This document shows positions 1 to 8,899 of a stretch of 64,000 nt of DNA, piece by piece. The notes beneath the pieces were generated by a model, which did not search any database, was not told the DNA's origin, and worked only from the letters and a program-made list of their open reading frames with translations. The translations under genes were made by a program, and so were the position numbers. Positions within the stretch are counted from its first letter, which is position 1. Each line of letters begins with the position of its first letter. The stretch is from CALMEC01 sp963706315 (GTDB lineage Bacteria; Actinomycetota; Thermoleophilia; Miltoncostaeales; Miltoncostaeaceae): assembly GCA_963706315.1 (NCBI GenBank), contig CAVPMA010000019.1:298746-362745 (forward strand), read 5' to 3'.

Positions 1-276
1 GGTGATCGCGTTGTGATCCGGCTGGTGAACGAGATGGACTCGGACCATCCCATGCACCACCCCTTCCACGTCCACGGGGCAGGCCGCTTCGTGATCCTGG
101 CCCGCGACGACGTCGTCGAGTCCAACCTCGTCTGGAAGGACACGGTGCTGGTCCGCACGGGCGAGACGGTCGACATCCTGCTCGACGTCACTAACCCCGG
201 TCGGTGGATGGCCCACTGCCACATCGCCGAGCACCACGAGAGCGGGATGATGTTCAGCTTCGACGTCGACCGGTAG
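1..276 (+). CDS. Multicopper oxidase, C-terminal end (cut by window edge)
   Basis: The reading frame is open from base 1 and ends at a TAG. It carries two copper-binding signatures of the multicopper oxidase C-terminal cupredoxin domain: an HHPFHVHG block and HCHIAEHHESGM, which supplies the Cys-His pair, the trinuclear-centre histidines and the axial Met of the type 1 site. Such enzymes oxidise phenols, metals or bilirubin-like substrates with O2 and usually act outside the cytoplasm. Only about 90 C-terminal residues are here, so leader, start and substrate class cannot be judged. The family call is firm; the substrate is unknown. Confidence 0.85.
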   Translation, partial: GDRVVIRLVNEMDSDHPMHHPFHVHGAGRFVILARDDVVESNLVWKDTVLVRTGETVDILLDVTNPGRWMAHCHIAEHHESGMMFSFDVDR

Positions 277-533
277 GCCACGTAGGGGCGTGAGCAGCAG
301 CGGACCGGAGGTCAGTGCCCGCCGTGCCCCAAGGGCTACCGCACCGCCCACCGCCGAGACCCCCTGTTCCGCTCAACGTCCCCGGGGCCCGCCCTATCTA
401 CCCGACGGGAACGACCGCGATCAAGAACGAGATGGAACGGGAACGGATAATCGCCCGCCGATGGGGTTCAACGTGACATGCGATACCGGCGTGTCGGCGT
501 CGGCATGACGCCGGTCACATCGGAGCGCCCCTG

Positions 534-840
534 ATGGGTCGGTGTACGACTCATCGCTGCACCGGGTGCGGCTACGAGGCGCTCGTCTCCGGGGCGACGA
601 TGTGGGCATGACGATCGCGACGCGCACCATGCGCTGTGGGCAATGTCGATCACTCGTCGATGTCGTCACGGAGCGCTGGAACGAGCGACAAGAGGCCCGG
701 CAACCAAGAATTCGTTGTCCTGCTTGCCGAGCAGGCAAGAAGCAACTTGAGCCATGGGCCACAGGCGGCCCCTCGCACGCGAGGGTGGGGCACGCCAACT
801 GTCTCGTGGCCTGCGGAGAATGTCCCGAGAAACTGCCTGG
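534..840 (+). pseudogene. Small zinc-ribbon protein, frameshifted
   Basis: An ATG at 534, with GGAG nine bases upstream, opens a frame containing CTGCGYEALVSG and stops after about 25 codons. A one-base shift at the GGGG run near 589-592 restores a second frame reading GDDVGMTIATRTMRCGQC and later RCPAC. Together they form a small protein with three CxxC knuckles, typical of zinc-ribbon proteins of unknown function. The second frame runs on into the dispersed repeat at 852, so the natural C-terminus is probably lost too. Either a decayed gene or a one-base sequencing error; end coordinate approximate. Confidence 0.45.
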
Positions 841-851
841 CGGTCCGACTT

Positions 852-977
852 GGGCAACAAGGTGGGCAACACCCCCACCAATTCCGCTTCCTCGCGCCCG
901 ATCTCGAGCACCCCGATCCATGCTCCCGGCCTCGGGAGAGGAGACTGTACGGGAGGGGACCATTTCCTCTTCGGCGG
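852..977 (+). repeat. Dispersed repeat, full doublet-plus-dyad copy
   Basis: Begins with the doublet GGGCAACAAGGTGGGCAACA, continues through a spacer reading CCCGATCTCGAGCACCCC, and ends with a dyad block (CTCCCGGCCTCGGGAG, then a CGGGAGGGGACCATTTCCTC-like end). The same order recurs at 5573-5699 on this strand and at 47748-47876 and 55009-55095 on the other strand. Partial copies occur elsewhere. No convincing protein is encoded here. Confidence 0.7.
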
Positions 978-1103
978 CTTCCCCGTCGAAGGCCCTCCCA
1001 TGCTTCGCCGAGCCCGCGCCCCATCAGGTAGCCCTCCTAAGAAGCGGTTTCAGAAGTCCATTTTGCGCGGCGGTATCGGGGTCACTCAAGCCGCTGCCCG
1101 GCG

Positions 1104-1893
1104 CTACCGCGGCGGCGCGGAGAACTGTGCGAGGACTCCGGTGCCGAACGGGCCCGGATCGATCGCGAAGGTTCCCGCGAACGGGAAGCTGAGGTCGAGG
1201 AGCACGAGGAGCGAGAAGCCGACGACTATCGCAATCGAGCCCGCGCCGATGGCGTGGAACCAGAAGCTGCGGGATCCGACGAGGGCGGCGTAGCCCAGGA
1301 TCACGACGGAGCCGACGATGATGAGCGCGGCGATCAGTGATGAGAGCCCGCCGCCCGCGGCCTCGAGCCGATCCCGGCGGGCGACGAGCGCTTGGTTCAA
1401 CTGCCGCACCGCGTCGTCGTAGAACGTCGCCTCCCGACCCGCTCGGGGCTCGATCGCTTGGAGCGCGCCGTAGAGCCCGTTCAGCGCGTCCGCGGCGCGG
1501 GCGCTCTCCCCGCCCTCGCGCATCCGGGGCCACTCGTCGTCGAGACCGCTCTGACATACGGGCCGACGGCGAGGCGCACGCGCCCGCCGCCGGGTCCTCG
1601 AAACGCGTCGCTGTCGCGGACGATCGCCGCGAGCGCGTCCGCCTCCTGGGTGACGCTGCCCTCGGCGTCGCCGAAGTTCTGGTACTGAATTACGACGATG
1701 AAGGCAAGGAGCAGGCCGAAGAGCGCCGCGACGACGCCGAGCATCTGCGACGAGACCTCGGCGTCGAACCCCTCGCGGGTCGCTGGCACGAAACGCCGTA
1801 TCAGCCAGACGGCCAGCACGACGACACCGAGCGTCAGCCCACGAACAGCACCACGAGCCACGCGATGGGCACGTTGTCGATGACCTCGCGCAT
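1104..1893 (-). pseudogene. DUF4239 (bestrophin-like) membrane protein, two frameshifts
   Basis: Read from an ATG at 1893 the product starts MREVIDNVPIAWLVVLFVG, hits a stop, and resumes in another frame with GLTLGVVVLAVWLIRRF and MLGVVAALFGLLLAFIVV. A second shift near 1535 moves into the frame giving MREGGESARAADALNGLY, followed by two more hydrophobic segments (LSSLIAALIIVGSVVILGY and IAIVVGFSLLVLLDLSF) to the stop at 1104. About 263 residues in total with four membrane segments, paired at each end around a soluble middle: the architecture and length of DUF4239 proteins. Function in this family is unknown. Two one-base indels make it a pseudogene, or mark local sequence error. Confidence 0.7.
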
Positions 1894-2340
1894 TACGAGA
1901 CCCTAGTGGGCGCGCACCCCGGCAAGTCAGTAGATCGGCGCGTATCGAAGAAGCGTCACGCCCGAATCGACAGCCTCTGACCCGAGGAGTCGCAGCCGCT
2001 TCTGTGCCTCGCCCTGCAACGCTGAGAGACGCACCCATGTCCCCCCGCCCGACGTGCATCTCGCCCTTGGCGTTGTGGGTCTGCTCCTACAGCGATCACG
2101 ACACGCCCCATGAAGGGCCATCCGCTCGATGCGCCGCCCGGGACTCAGCGGTCGTAGCCGAACATGCGGGCCAGGTGCACCAAGCTCCTCGTCCCCGTCG
2201 GGGCGGGCGCGCCCGTCGAGATTCGGCCGCGAACGCGGCGGGAAGGTTCCGCCTGCCGCGGCGTCCTTGATGGTGTTCCGCCGGTACGCGGCGGGGCCTG
2301 TCACACACGCGACCGACACCCACACACGAGGAGCAGGTAC
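1894..2340. other. Intergenic stretch between divergent genes
   Basis: Separates the DUF4239 remnant (leftward) from the methyltransferase (rightward). No reading frame here has recognisable protein character. The last bases (GAGGAGCAGGTAC at about 2328-2340) supply the ribosome binding site of the next gene. Confidence 0.4.
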
Positions 2341-3198
2341 ATGCGAAGCACACCAGCGGCACAGGTCACCGCGACTCCGGCGGCGCCCGATCTCCAGGCG
2401 GTGAAGACCCGTCAGCGGGCGACGTGGGCATCGGGCGACTACTCGGTCGTGGGCACGACGCTGCAGATCGTCGGCGAGCGGCTGTGCGAGGCGCTCGACC
2501 TTCACGCCGGCGAGACGGTTCTCGACGTCGCGGCGGGCAACGGCAACGTTAGCCTCGCGGCCGCTCGTCGCTTCTGCGACGTCGTGTCGACGGACTACGT
2601 CCCGTCGCTGCTCGAGCGGGGTCGGCGCCGCGCGGAGGGGGAGGGCCTCTCGATCCGCTTCCAGGAGGCCGACGCCGAGTCTCTCCCCTTTGCGTCAGAC
2701 ACATTCGACGCCGTGACCTCGAGCTTCGGCGTCATGTTCACCCCCGACCAGGAGGCTGCCGCGGCCGAACTGCTTCGTGTCGCGAGACCCGGCGGACGCA
2801 TCGGGCTGGCGAACTGGACCCCCACCGGATTCATCGGCCAGCTGCTCAAGACGATCGGCGCCTTCGTGCCGCCCCCCGCGGGCGTCCGTTCACCCCTGGA
2901 GTGGGGAACAGCGGACCGGCTCACCGAACTGTTTTCGCGAGACGTCAGGACCATCGAGGTCGAGCCGCAAACGTTTGCGTTCAGGTACCCGTCGCCGGAT
3001 GCATGGCTCACGCTCTGGCGCGATGTGTATGGGCCGCTGCACAAGGCCTTCGGCTCCCTCGACCGCGGCGCGCGGCCCGAGCTCTCCCACGCGGTGCTCG
3101 AACTCGTCGACGCCCACAACGACGCTGACGATGGGACCATGGTCGTTCGCAGCGAGTACCTCGAGGCGATCGTGACGAAGCGAGCGCGCACGTCCTGA
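2341..3198 (+). CDS. Class I SAM-dependent methyltransferase
   Basis: A 285-residue protein beginning at ATG 2341, chosen because GAGGAG lies 7-12 bases upstream; the frame is open further upstream but without protein-like sequence. Motif I of the Rossmann methyltransferase fold is LDVAAGNGNVSLAAA, followed by the acidic motif II region VVSTDYVPSLLERG, then ADAESLPFASDTFDAV and the post-motif LLRVARPGGRIGLANW. This is the UbiE/Methyltransf_11 pattern. Substrate cannot be inferred. It is flanked by degenerate DNA and appears monocistronic. Confidence 0.88.
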   Translation: MRSTPAAQVTATPAAPDLQAVKTRQRATWASGDYSVVGTTLQIVGERLCEALDLHAGETVLDVAAGNGNVSLAAARRFCDVVSTDYVPSLLERGRRRAEGEGLSIRFQEADAESLPFASDTFDAVTSSFGVMFTPDQEAAAAELLRVARPGGRIGLANWTPTGFIGQLLKTIGAFVPPPAGVRSPLEWGTADRLTELFSRDVRTIEVEPQTFAFRYPSPDAWLTLWRDVYGPLHKAFGSLDRGARPELSHAVLELVDAHNDADDGTMVVRSEYLEAIVTKRARTS

Positions 3199-3511
3199 CC
3201 CTCAACCGCATTGCAGTAGGCCGACTGCCGATGCCGCGCTCCGACAACCGGCATCGGCGGTCAGCCGCTGGGGCTCTCCGGTGATGTCCTCGGAGTCCCA
3301 CGGTCCGATCGCGCCAGACCCCAACGAGTTGTCCATCCGCAGTTGCGGCGTACCTCGTGGTTGAACCCCGTCGGGGAGCGTCTCAGACGGCGCGGGAGAC
3401 GGTGCGGGAGGGGTGCCATTTCCTCACCGGGCACTTCGGCAGGAAAGTGCCCGACCATGCTCCCGCCCCCGACATGTAGCAGCTACCGTCCGAAGTGAAC
3501 TACCGCGCTGA
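3199..3511. other. Intergenic stretch with a partial dispersed repeat
   Basis: Bases about 3393-3425 read GACGGTGCGGGAGGGGTGCCATTTCCTC, the 3' part of the dyad block of the dispersed repeat family. Nothing else recognisable; no plausible gene. Confidence 0.45.
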
Positions 3512-3595
3512 CGGAAGCTGCTCACGACGAACCCGTCGCAGGAACCCGAAGAACATAGGCCGCAGAAGCCGGTCCGCATCATCCTGCCGAGGGAG

Positions 3596-3850
3596 GTGTG
3601 CACGACCCCGGAGGAGACGGCGAAACTGCTCCATCGGGCCATCATGAACGCGGCGGCGGAACTGCGCGCCGGGCGGGACTCGATCTGGGAGTGCCGCTAC
3701 TGGAAGACGTTGACCGCGCGGGCGATCACCAGGCCGACGACGGCGAAGGAGATCAGTCATTCCCGGTCAACCCTCGACGCGGTAGATCCGTACCGGGTCG
3801 GGGACGCCCTTGAGCAGGTGATCGCCGCGGTCGCTGAATCGGAGATCTGA
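3596..3850 (+). CDS. Hypothetical protein fragment, repeat-borne
   Basis: The frame is open from 3512; the first usual start codon is GTG 3596. It reads KPVRIILPREVCTTPEETAK followed by LLHRAIMNAAAELRAG, a helical, protein-like composition. Beyond about 3765 the frame is antisense to the cyclase gene ending at 3767, so the true C-terminus is uncertain. Bases 3542-3600 closely resemble 20342-20400, where a small zinc-ribbon gene reads through the same DNA in another frame. Likely the remnant of a gene present twice in the window. Function unknown. Confidence 0.3.
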   Translation: MCTTPEETAKLLHRAIMNAAAELRAGRDSIWECRYWKTLTARAITRPTTAKEISHSRSTLDAVDPYRVGDALEQVIAAVAESEI

Positions 3851-5098
3851 GCCGATCGTGAGATCCTTGACGGTGCGTGTCGCCAAGACCTCGCTGGCAG
3901 CCGCGAGCGAACACACACGCGCGCCGATGTGCACGGCGATGCCTCCGATGTCTCCGCCGCGCACCTCGACCTCGCCGGTGTGGACGCCGGCGCGAACCTC
4001 GATGCCGAGGGGCCGCAGCGCGGCCGCGATCGCGATCGCGCAGCGGGCAGCACGCGCCGGTCCGTCGAACGTGGCGAGGAAGTCGTCGCCGCGGCGGTTG
4101 ATCTCCCGACCTTGAAAGCGGCCGACCTCTCGCCTCGTGAGCTCGTCGAAGCGATCCAGGAGCTGCTTCCAGTCGGAATCGCCCAGATCCACGGCGCGCT
4201 CCGTCGAGGCGACGATGTCGGCGAACAGGACGGTCGCTAGGACTCGCTCCGCCGCGCGCTGGTGCCGCGCGCCGGTCAGGAACTCCTCGATCTCGCCGAG
4301 AATCGCCTCACTGTCGCCAAACCAGGGAATGTGATCGATGCCCGCCACCTCGACGTACCGCGCGCCGGGAATCCCGTCGGCCAACACCCGCGAGCCCTCG
4401 ACGCGAAGGTTCGGGTCATCGGTCCGATGCAGCACGAGGGTCGGCACCGAGATGGCACCCAAGATGGACGACACGTCGATGGCCACCGCCATCCGGATCA
4501 ACGCAGTGGCGGCGCCCGGCGTCGCGCACTGCCGCTCAGTCCGCGCCAGCACCGTACGAAGCTCTGGATCCGGGACGACGCCGGCGCTGCGTCCGGCGAG
4601 CACCCTGCCGGTGCCCCACTCCGACTCGATAAGACGGACGAGCGCCGCGCCGTTGTCGGGCTCGGCGTCGCTGCGGCGAGCGTAGGATCCGTAGAGGACA
4701 AGGCTGTCTACCCGCTGCGGATAGGTCGCCGCGAACAGGACGCTCATGGGGCCGCCCTCGGACATGCCGAAGAGACTCGCCCGCTCCGAGCCAACGGCGT
4801 CCAGAACTGCTCGGACGTCGTCCATGCGCGCTTCGAGACCCGGCAGCTCATTGACAGGCACCCGATCAGACAGCCCCGTGCCGCGCTTGTCGAACAGGAT
4901 GAGTCGTGAGAACGACGCAAGCCGTGTCAAGAAATCGGCCGCTGCCGGCACCTCCCACGTCGTCTCCACATTCGAGACGAAGCCTGGAACCATGACGAGA
5001 TCCCGCGGACCATCGCCGATCACCTGATACGCGATGTGAAGTTCACCGCTCCGCGCGTAACGCGTCTCTGGCACCGGAAGTGTCTCCCCGTCCGCCAC
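3767..5098 (-). CDS. Alpha/beta hydrolase fused to class III nucleotidyl cyclase domain
   Basis: A 443-residue two-domain protein. Residues 1-275 are an alpha/beta hydrolase: DLVMVPGF oxyanion region, nucleophile elbow GMSEGGPM (Ser113), and a late GIDHIPW with the candidate catalytic His. Residues 285-443 are a class III adenylate/guanylate cyclase catalytic domain (TVLFADIVASTERA with the metal-binding Asp, then INRRGDDFLATFDGPARAARC). This pairing is common in actinobacteria and mycobacteria, where a hydrolase or sensor domain is thought to regulate cAMP synthesis. No membrane segment is visible, so it is probably cytoplasmic. The start is the ATG at 5098. Confidence 0.88.
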   Translation of the reverse strand: MADGETLPVPETRYARSGELHIAYQVIGDGPRDLVMVPGFVSNVETTWEVPAAADFLTRLASFSRLILFDKRGTGLSDRVPVNELPGLEARMDDVRAVLDAVGSERASLFGMSEGGPMSVLFAATYPQRVDSLVLYGSYARRSDAEPDNGAALVRLIESEWGTGRVLAGRSAGVVPDPELRTVLARTERQCATPGAATALIRMAVAIDVSSILGAISVPTLVLHRTDDPNLRVEGSRVLADGIPGARYVEVAGIDHIPWFGDSEAILGEIEEFLTGARHQRAAERVLATVLFADIVASTERAVDLGDSDWKQLLDRFDELTRREVGRFQGREINRRGDDFLATFDGPARAARCAIAIAAALRPLGIEVRAGVHTGEVEVRGGDIGGIAVHIGARVCSLAAASEVLATRTVKDLTIGSDLRFSDRGDHLLKGVPDPVRIYRVEG

Positions 5099-5460
5099 AC
5101 CAGCAGTCCGAGCCTAGTGCTCCAGCCCGGACTTGTCTTGCCTTCAGACGACCTTGGTTACCGGACTTACGCGACCCGGTGCGAGACCCGCTGTCCTCAC
5201 GAGCCCCGCGCACTGCTAGCCCCAGGACGAGTCAGACGAATGCCGGCGTGCTTTCGCCGTCAGCAGATGGTTCGGCCGGAGCGCGAGGTCGAGAGACTCT
5301 TTCCACCCCGCCTGTGCGGCGAACCCACCCGAAGTGGGCAACAAACTGGGCAACACACACGGCCGAAAACCACACCAACCACCGTGCATGCGATGACAGA
5401 TGCGATCCCGGTCACCAAGCCGGAAATCACGGGACCGGGCGAAAGGGAGAGAAGCCCCCG
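5099..5460. other. Intergenic stretch with a GGGCAACA doublet
   Basis: No gene recognised. Around 5333-5357 it reads GTGGGCAACAAACTGGGCAACA, an isolated copy of the doublet that opens the dispersed repeat family. A dyad-like CCCGGTCACC...GGGACCGGGC lies near 5411-5440, immediately before the tRNA-like fragment. Confidence 0.4.
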
Positions 5461-5508
5461 GAGGGAACTCTTAATCCCAAGGTCGAAGGTCCGATCCCTT
5501 CACGGCCT
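5461..5508 (+). repeat. tRNA-Lys 3'-half look-alike (att-type remnant)
   Basis: Contains an anticodon-loop-like CTCTTAAT, a T-arm with perfect stem GAAGG/CCTTC around TCCGATC, and an acceptor-like ACGGCCT. These match the 3' half of a lysine tRNA (anticodon CTT). No matching 5' half (GGGCCGT...) lies upstream, so this is not a functional tRNA gene. Related fragments occur at 13343, 47934 and 55155. Integrases commonly target tRNA 3' ends, so an attachment-site remnant is the favoured reading. Confidence 0.55.
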
Positions 5509-5529
5509 ATCGGCTTGTGCCCTGCAAAC

Positions 5530-5555
5530 AGGCACTTTTTGCTTCGTGCCTTTTT
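5530..5555 (+). terminator. Intrinsic terminator after tRNA-like fragment
   Basis: AGGCAC and GTGCCT form a six-base stem around a ten-base loop, followed by a run of five T. It sits about 20 bases past the tRNA-Lys-like fragment, where a tRNA terminator would be expected. Confidence 0.6.
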
Positions 5556-5572
5556 GTCACATAGATCCCTTT

Positions 5573-5699
5573 GGGCAACAAGGTGGGCAACACTCCCACC
5601 AGTTCCACTTCGGGGTGCCCGACTTCGGACACCCCCGTCCATGCTCCCGGCTCGGGGGAGGAGACGGTGCGGGAGGGGGACCAATTCCTCCTTGGCGGC
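5573..5699 (+). repeat. Dispersed repeat, full copy
   Basis: Same order as the copy at 852-977: the GGGCAACA doublet, a spacer with GTGCCCGACTTCGGACAC, then CTCCCGGCTCGGGGGAG and GGGACCAATTCCTCCTTGGC. It follows the tRNA-Lys-like fragment and terminator, giving the most complete composite module in the window. Confidence 0.7.
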
Positions 5700-5813
5700 T
5701 ATCGTCGTGGAGGGTCGCGTCCTTGTTCCCCGGTCTGACCGACCAAAAAGCCGCGCCGATGTCTCCCAGCCTGCTCACGATGTAACAAGCGGGGACGACC
5801 TCGGCGAAGCGAC

Positions 5814-6251
5814 TCAGTCTTCCAGCCGAGTTCCTTCCGCGAAGCGACGTACGGCTTCGTCGATGTCCCCACCGGCCTCTTCGACTTCCTCCATGTAGAG
5901 CCGTCCTGAGACGATCAAACCGGCCTCGATCCCGAAGAGCGTGACTCCACGGATGTCAAGCGGTGCTTCACTAGCTCGGGTGCCGGTCCAGTGCCATTCC
6001 GACCACACCGCCTCACCCTCGATGGCCGTGGCGAGTAGCTCGGCGTGAAAGTCGGGCACGCCCTCGAAGAGTGCCTTCCAGTTCGTCCGGACCTGTTCTC
6101 GACCGCCGAAGCCTCGATTTGGATGAACGGGCTGCTCACTCCGGTAGTCCGGATGGAAGCAGGCGACAAACTCCTCCACGTCATGCTGGTTCACCGCGCG
6201 ATGTAGACGCTCGAGGACGTCCTTCGGGTTCACTTCCTCTTGTGCGCCCAT
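5814..6251 (-). CDS. NTF2/SnoaL-like ester-cyclase-fold protein
   Basis: A 145-residue protein from ATG 6251, chosen over an upstream in-frame ATG because GGGAGGGAGCGGATGAG precedes it and homology-like sequence starts there. Features of the SnoaL-like alpha+beta barrel: an N-terminal helix (LERLHRAVNQHDVEEFVACF), HPDYRSEQ, a GFGGREQVRTNW block and WSEWHWTGTR. Members include polyketide cyclases, but most are uncharacterised. Similar folds occur at 47301 and 52716. The substrate is not predictable. Confidence 0.8.
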   Translation of the reverse strand: MGAQEEVNPKDVLERLHRAVNQHDVEEFVACFHPDYRSEQPVHPNRGFGGREQVRTNWKALFEGVPDFHAELLATAIEGEAVWSEWHWTGTRASEAPLDIRGVTLFGIEAGLIVSGRLYMEEVEEAGGDIDEAVRRFAEGTRLED

Positions 6252-6497
6252 GGCCTCATCCGCTCCCTCCCTTGGCGGCTGTCGAACCCCGCTCGTCAGC
6301 CTTCGGATCCTCACGTGCTTATGAAGCGGTCGAGGAAGGATGGCAGGACTTCAGCGATGGTGCACGAGGCTCGCCTCAAGCGACGCTGAGCGTCGGCGCG
6401 GCGAGGAAGACCTGGTTTGCGCAACGTTCGGTTCTGCCCCATGCCCGAGAACCGTCCTCGTTGAGGCGCTCACGATGCCGCGACCCGACCGGCCTCG

Positions 6498-7931
6498 TCA
6501 GTCGAGGCGCTGGAAGAGCTCCCCGTATTGCTCGAGGTGGCGGTCTCCGAGGAGATCCCGGACGGCGCGATCGCGCGCGTTGCGCCCCAGGTGCTCGGCC
6601 TCGGCGCGGTTGCGCAGCAGCCGCTCGACCGCTCCGCCGAATGCAGAGAGGTCGGACGGGTCGTCGATCAGGATGCCGTGCTCGCCGCTGACGATCTGGT
6701 CCGTGATGCCGCCGACCGCGCTCGCCACGATCGGCCGGCCCTTCCACATCGCCTCCGCGACTGTCAGCCCGAATCCCTCCGCGAGGCTCTTTTGGACGAC
6801 GACGGAGGCGTGGCGCTGGAGGGCGTTCACGATCGCCGCGGCCTCGTCGGGGTCGGCCATCGGCACCGAGGCCATGTGCACGCGCCCGCGGAGGGCGTGC
6901 GGCAGATCGCGCCAGAGAGCGACGCAGCGCTGAAGCACCTCGGCCGCCTCCGGATCGTCGGCGACACCTGTGACCGCGGGACCTGCGAGCACGAGGTGGG
7001 CGCCGAGGGCGTGGTCTACGTGATGGGCGAACCCGAGCATCACGCCCGCCATGTCCTTCATGGCGTCCCAGCGCGAGACCTGCACCACCAGCGGAGCATC
7101 CAGGGGCGGCGGCGGGCCGCTCTGGATCACGTCGACGTGGCGGTTGATACGCCCGGGTGAGCCGTCGCGCCTGGCGAACGGCACGACCGGCGGAGCGCCG
7201 TCGCCCATGAGCAGGCCGACGTAGCCGAGGGCGAGGCGTACGTTGCGCTGCGACATCGGTTCGTTCTTCGCGGCGAAGGGGTCGATCGAGGGCGGGATAA
7301 CGTGGGTCTCGCCGGGCACGGCCCAGGGCGGAGCGAAGGCGGCGCGCGAAACCACGTACGCCTCGACCTCCGACAGGTAGGGCCGCAGGAACTCCCACGC
7401 CCGCTCCGTCCACTCGTTCGGCTGATCGCGACCGACGTGGCAGCGCCAGATGACGCGTGCGCCCGCGCCGCGGACCGCGGCGGCTAGACCCGCGGGCTGC
7501 GGGTCGTGGAGGAGGACGACGTCGCCGGGCCGTACCAGGGCGAGCAGCTCATCGGCGTTTCGTTGCAGCACGTCCTCGTAGTGGCGCCGCTCCCCCTCGC
7601 CTAGCGGGCCGCCATCACCGGCCGCACCGTAGAGGCCGTTGTGGATCCGCTTCGTGATCGCGAAGAACGCCGGATCGCCCTTGATGACGAGCCAGCGCGC
7701 GTCGACCCCCGCGCCGCGGACGTAGGCCAGCAGCGTCTGGAGCATCTCGGCGACGCCGCCGCCGACCGCGGTCGAGTTGACGTTCAACACCGCCCGCCCC
7801 GCGAGCGCCGCCCGGGTCGTCTCCGCAATCACCTCGAACCGCCGCATCCGATCCGGCCCGATCAGGGGCTCGAGCCGTGCCGCATCGAGCGCCTGAACCT
7901 CGACCTCGCGAAGCCGCCGCCGAGCAGTCAT
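6498..7931 (-). CDS. treT: TreT-type trehalose synthase (GT4), intact copy
   Basis: A 477-residue GT4 glycosyltransferase. TreT makes trehalose from an NDP-glucose and glucose in the cytoplasm. Recognisable blocks: LNVNSTAVGGGVAEMLQTLL near the N-terminus, GDVVLLHDPQPAGL, VIWRCHVGRDQPNEW, IPPSIDPFAAKNEPMS, VVQVSRWDAMKD and the GT-B donor site QKSLAEGFGLTVAEAMWKG. The start ATG 7931 overlaps the TGA of the galT-like gene by four bases (ATGA), so the two are translationally coupled. This is the intact paralogue; the copy at 9199 is frameshifted. An alternative is a trehalose phosphorylase-like enzyme of the same clade. Confidence 0.85.
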   Translation of the reverse strand: MTARRRLREVEVQALDAARLEPLIGPDRMRRFEVIAETTRAALAGRAVLNVNSTAVGGGVAEMLQTLLAYVRGAGVDARWLVIKGDPAFFAITKRIHNGLYGAAGDGGPLGEGERRHYEDVLQRNADELLALVRPGDVVLLHDPQPAGLAAAVRGAGARVIWRCHVGRDQPNEWTERAWEFLRPYLSEVEAYVVSRAAFAPPWAVPGETHVIPPSIDPFAAKNEPMSQRNVRLALGYVGLLMGDGAPPVVPFARRDGSPGRINRHVDVIQSGPPPPLDAPLVVQVSRWDAMKDMAGVMLGFAHHVDHALGAHLVLAGPAVTGVADDPEAAEVLQRCVALWRDLPHALRGRVHMASVPMADPDEAAAIVNALQRHASVVVQKSLAEGFGLTVAEAMWKGRPIVASAVGGITDQIVSGEHGILIDDPSDLSAFGGAVERLLRNRAEAEHLGRNARDRAVRDLLGDRHLEQYGELFQRLD

Positions 7932-8899
7932 TGCCCGGCCCGCGCCTCGATGTCGAGCGACCCCCGATCGGCGACCCGTCCCGCGAGCCGGACCGCGTCT
8001 CGGAACGCATCCCGGAGCCGGGGCGTCTCGGATTCCGGCGTCTCCTGCACCGCGATGACGCCCGCGCCGAGCTCCAGCCCGGCGAGGGACTCCAAGCGGG
8101 GAGCCACGTCCAGATGCCAATGAACGGCGGCGTGCGCGGCAGGGCGCCGCGCCGTGAGCCAGATGTTGACGTCTCGCGTGCCGAGGCCCCCCTCGATACA
8201 TCCGACCACGAGCCGCAGGACGTCGCCGATGACCTCCGGGTCAATCGATCCATCCCACCCGGGCAGATGGGCCACGGGGGCCATGCGGACGAGGCGCGGG
8301 ATGGGTGGAGCGTCGGGGCACCAGACGACGAGGCCGTGGACATCTGCGATCAGGCGTTCTCCCGCCGAGCCGATCTGCTCGCAGATCGGGCAGGCGGCGG
8401 CGAAGGCGGCCTCGCGTCGCGCGAGTGCCGGCGGGACGAACGGCAGGCCGATCAGCTGGGCGTGGCTATGCGACAGGCTCGCGCCCGCGGCTGCGCCCTG
8501 GTTCAGGAACCAGAACGGCCAATGCGTCCGCGGGTCCCGTCCGATCGCCTCCAGCCGGCTCATCCACGCCGCCGCGGCGCGTCCCGCCTGCTCCCGGGTG
8601 AGCTCCGCGAGGCTTCCGAGATGCGACGGGCTGTTCACGACGACCTCGTGTCGGCCGATCTCGGCGGGCAGGCTCGGGTAGAGGTTCGGGAAGGCCCTCA
8701 CCAGCCAGCCCGGGCCATCCGGCTCGCCACCGCCCGGACGGTCGGCGTGGACCTCCGCGGGGGTCAACGTCTCCGAACCCTCGCAGAACGGGCAGGTCTC
8801 CGACGGCAGGGGTTCGGCAACGTCATGCGGACGCATCGAACGAGCGGGGGCGATGAGCACCGGGGTCCCCGACACCGAATCCCACCGGATGTGTCGCAT
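7928..8899 (-). CDS. galT: Galactose-1-phosphate uridylyltransferase family protein, copy A
   Basis: A 323-residue member of the HIT-like nucleotidyltransferase superfamily. It shows a CPFCEG zinc knuckle near the N-terminus, FPNLYPSL, and the active-site block NQGAAAGASLSHSHAQLIG whose HSHAQ carries the nucleotidylated His. The ATG at 8899 is chosen because GAGGGACGAC precedes it and the upstream extension is not protein-like. It lies just upstream of and overlaps treT, suggesting that it feeds nucleotide-sugar metabolism for trehalose synthesis; the true sugar phosphate is unproven. Actinobacterial relatives are often annotated galT without biochemical proof. Confidence 0.82.
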   Translation of the reverse strand: MRHIRWDSVSGTPVLIAPARSMRPHDVAEPLPSETCPFCEGSETLTPAEVHADRPGGGEPDGPGWLVRAFPNLYPSLPAEIGRHEVVVNSPSHLGSLAELTREQAGRAAAAWMSRLEAIGRDPRTHWPFWFLNQGAAAGASLSHSHAQLIGLPFVPPALARREAAFAAACPICEQIGSAGERLIADVHGLVVWCPDAPPIPRLVRMAPVAHLPGWDGSIDPEVIGDVLRLVVGCIEGGLGTRDVNIWLTARRPAAHAAVHWHLDVAPRLESLAGLELGAGVIAVQETPESETPRLRDAFRDAVRLAGRVADRGSLDIEARAGQ

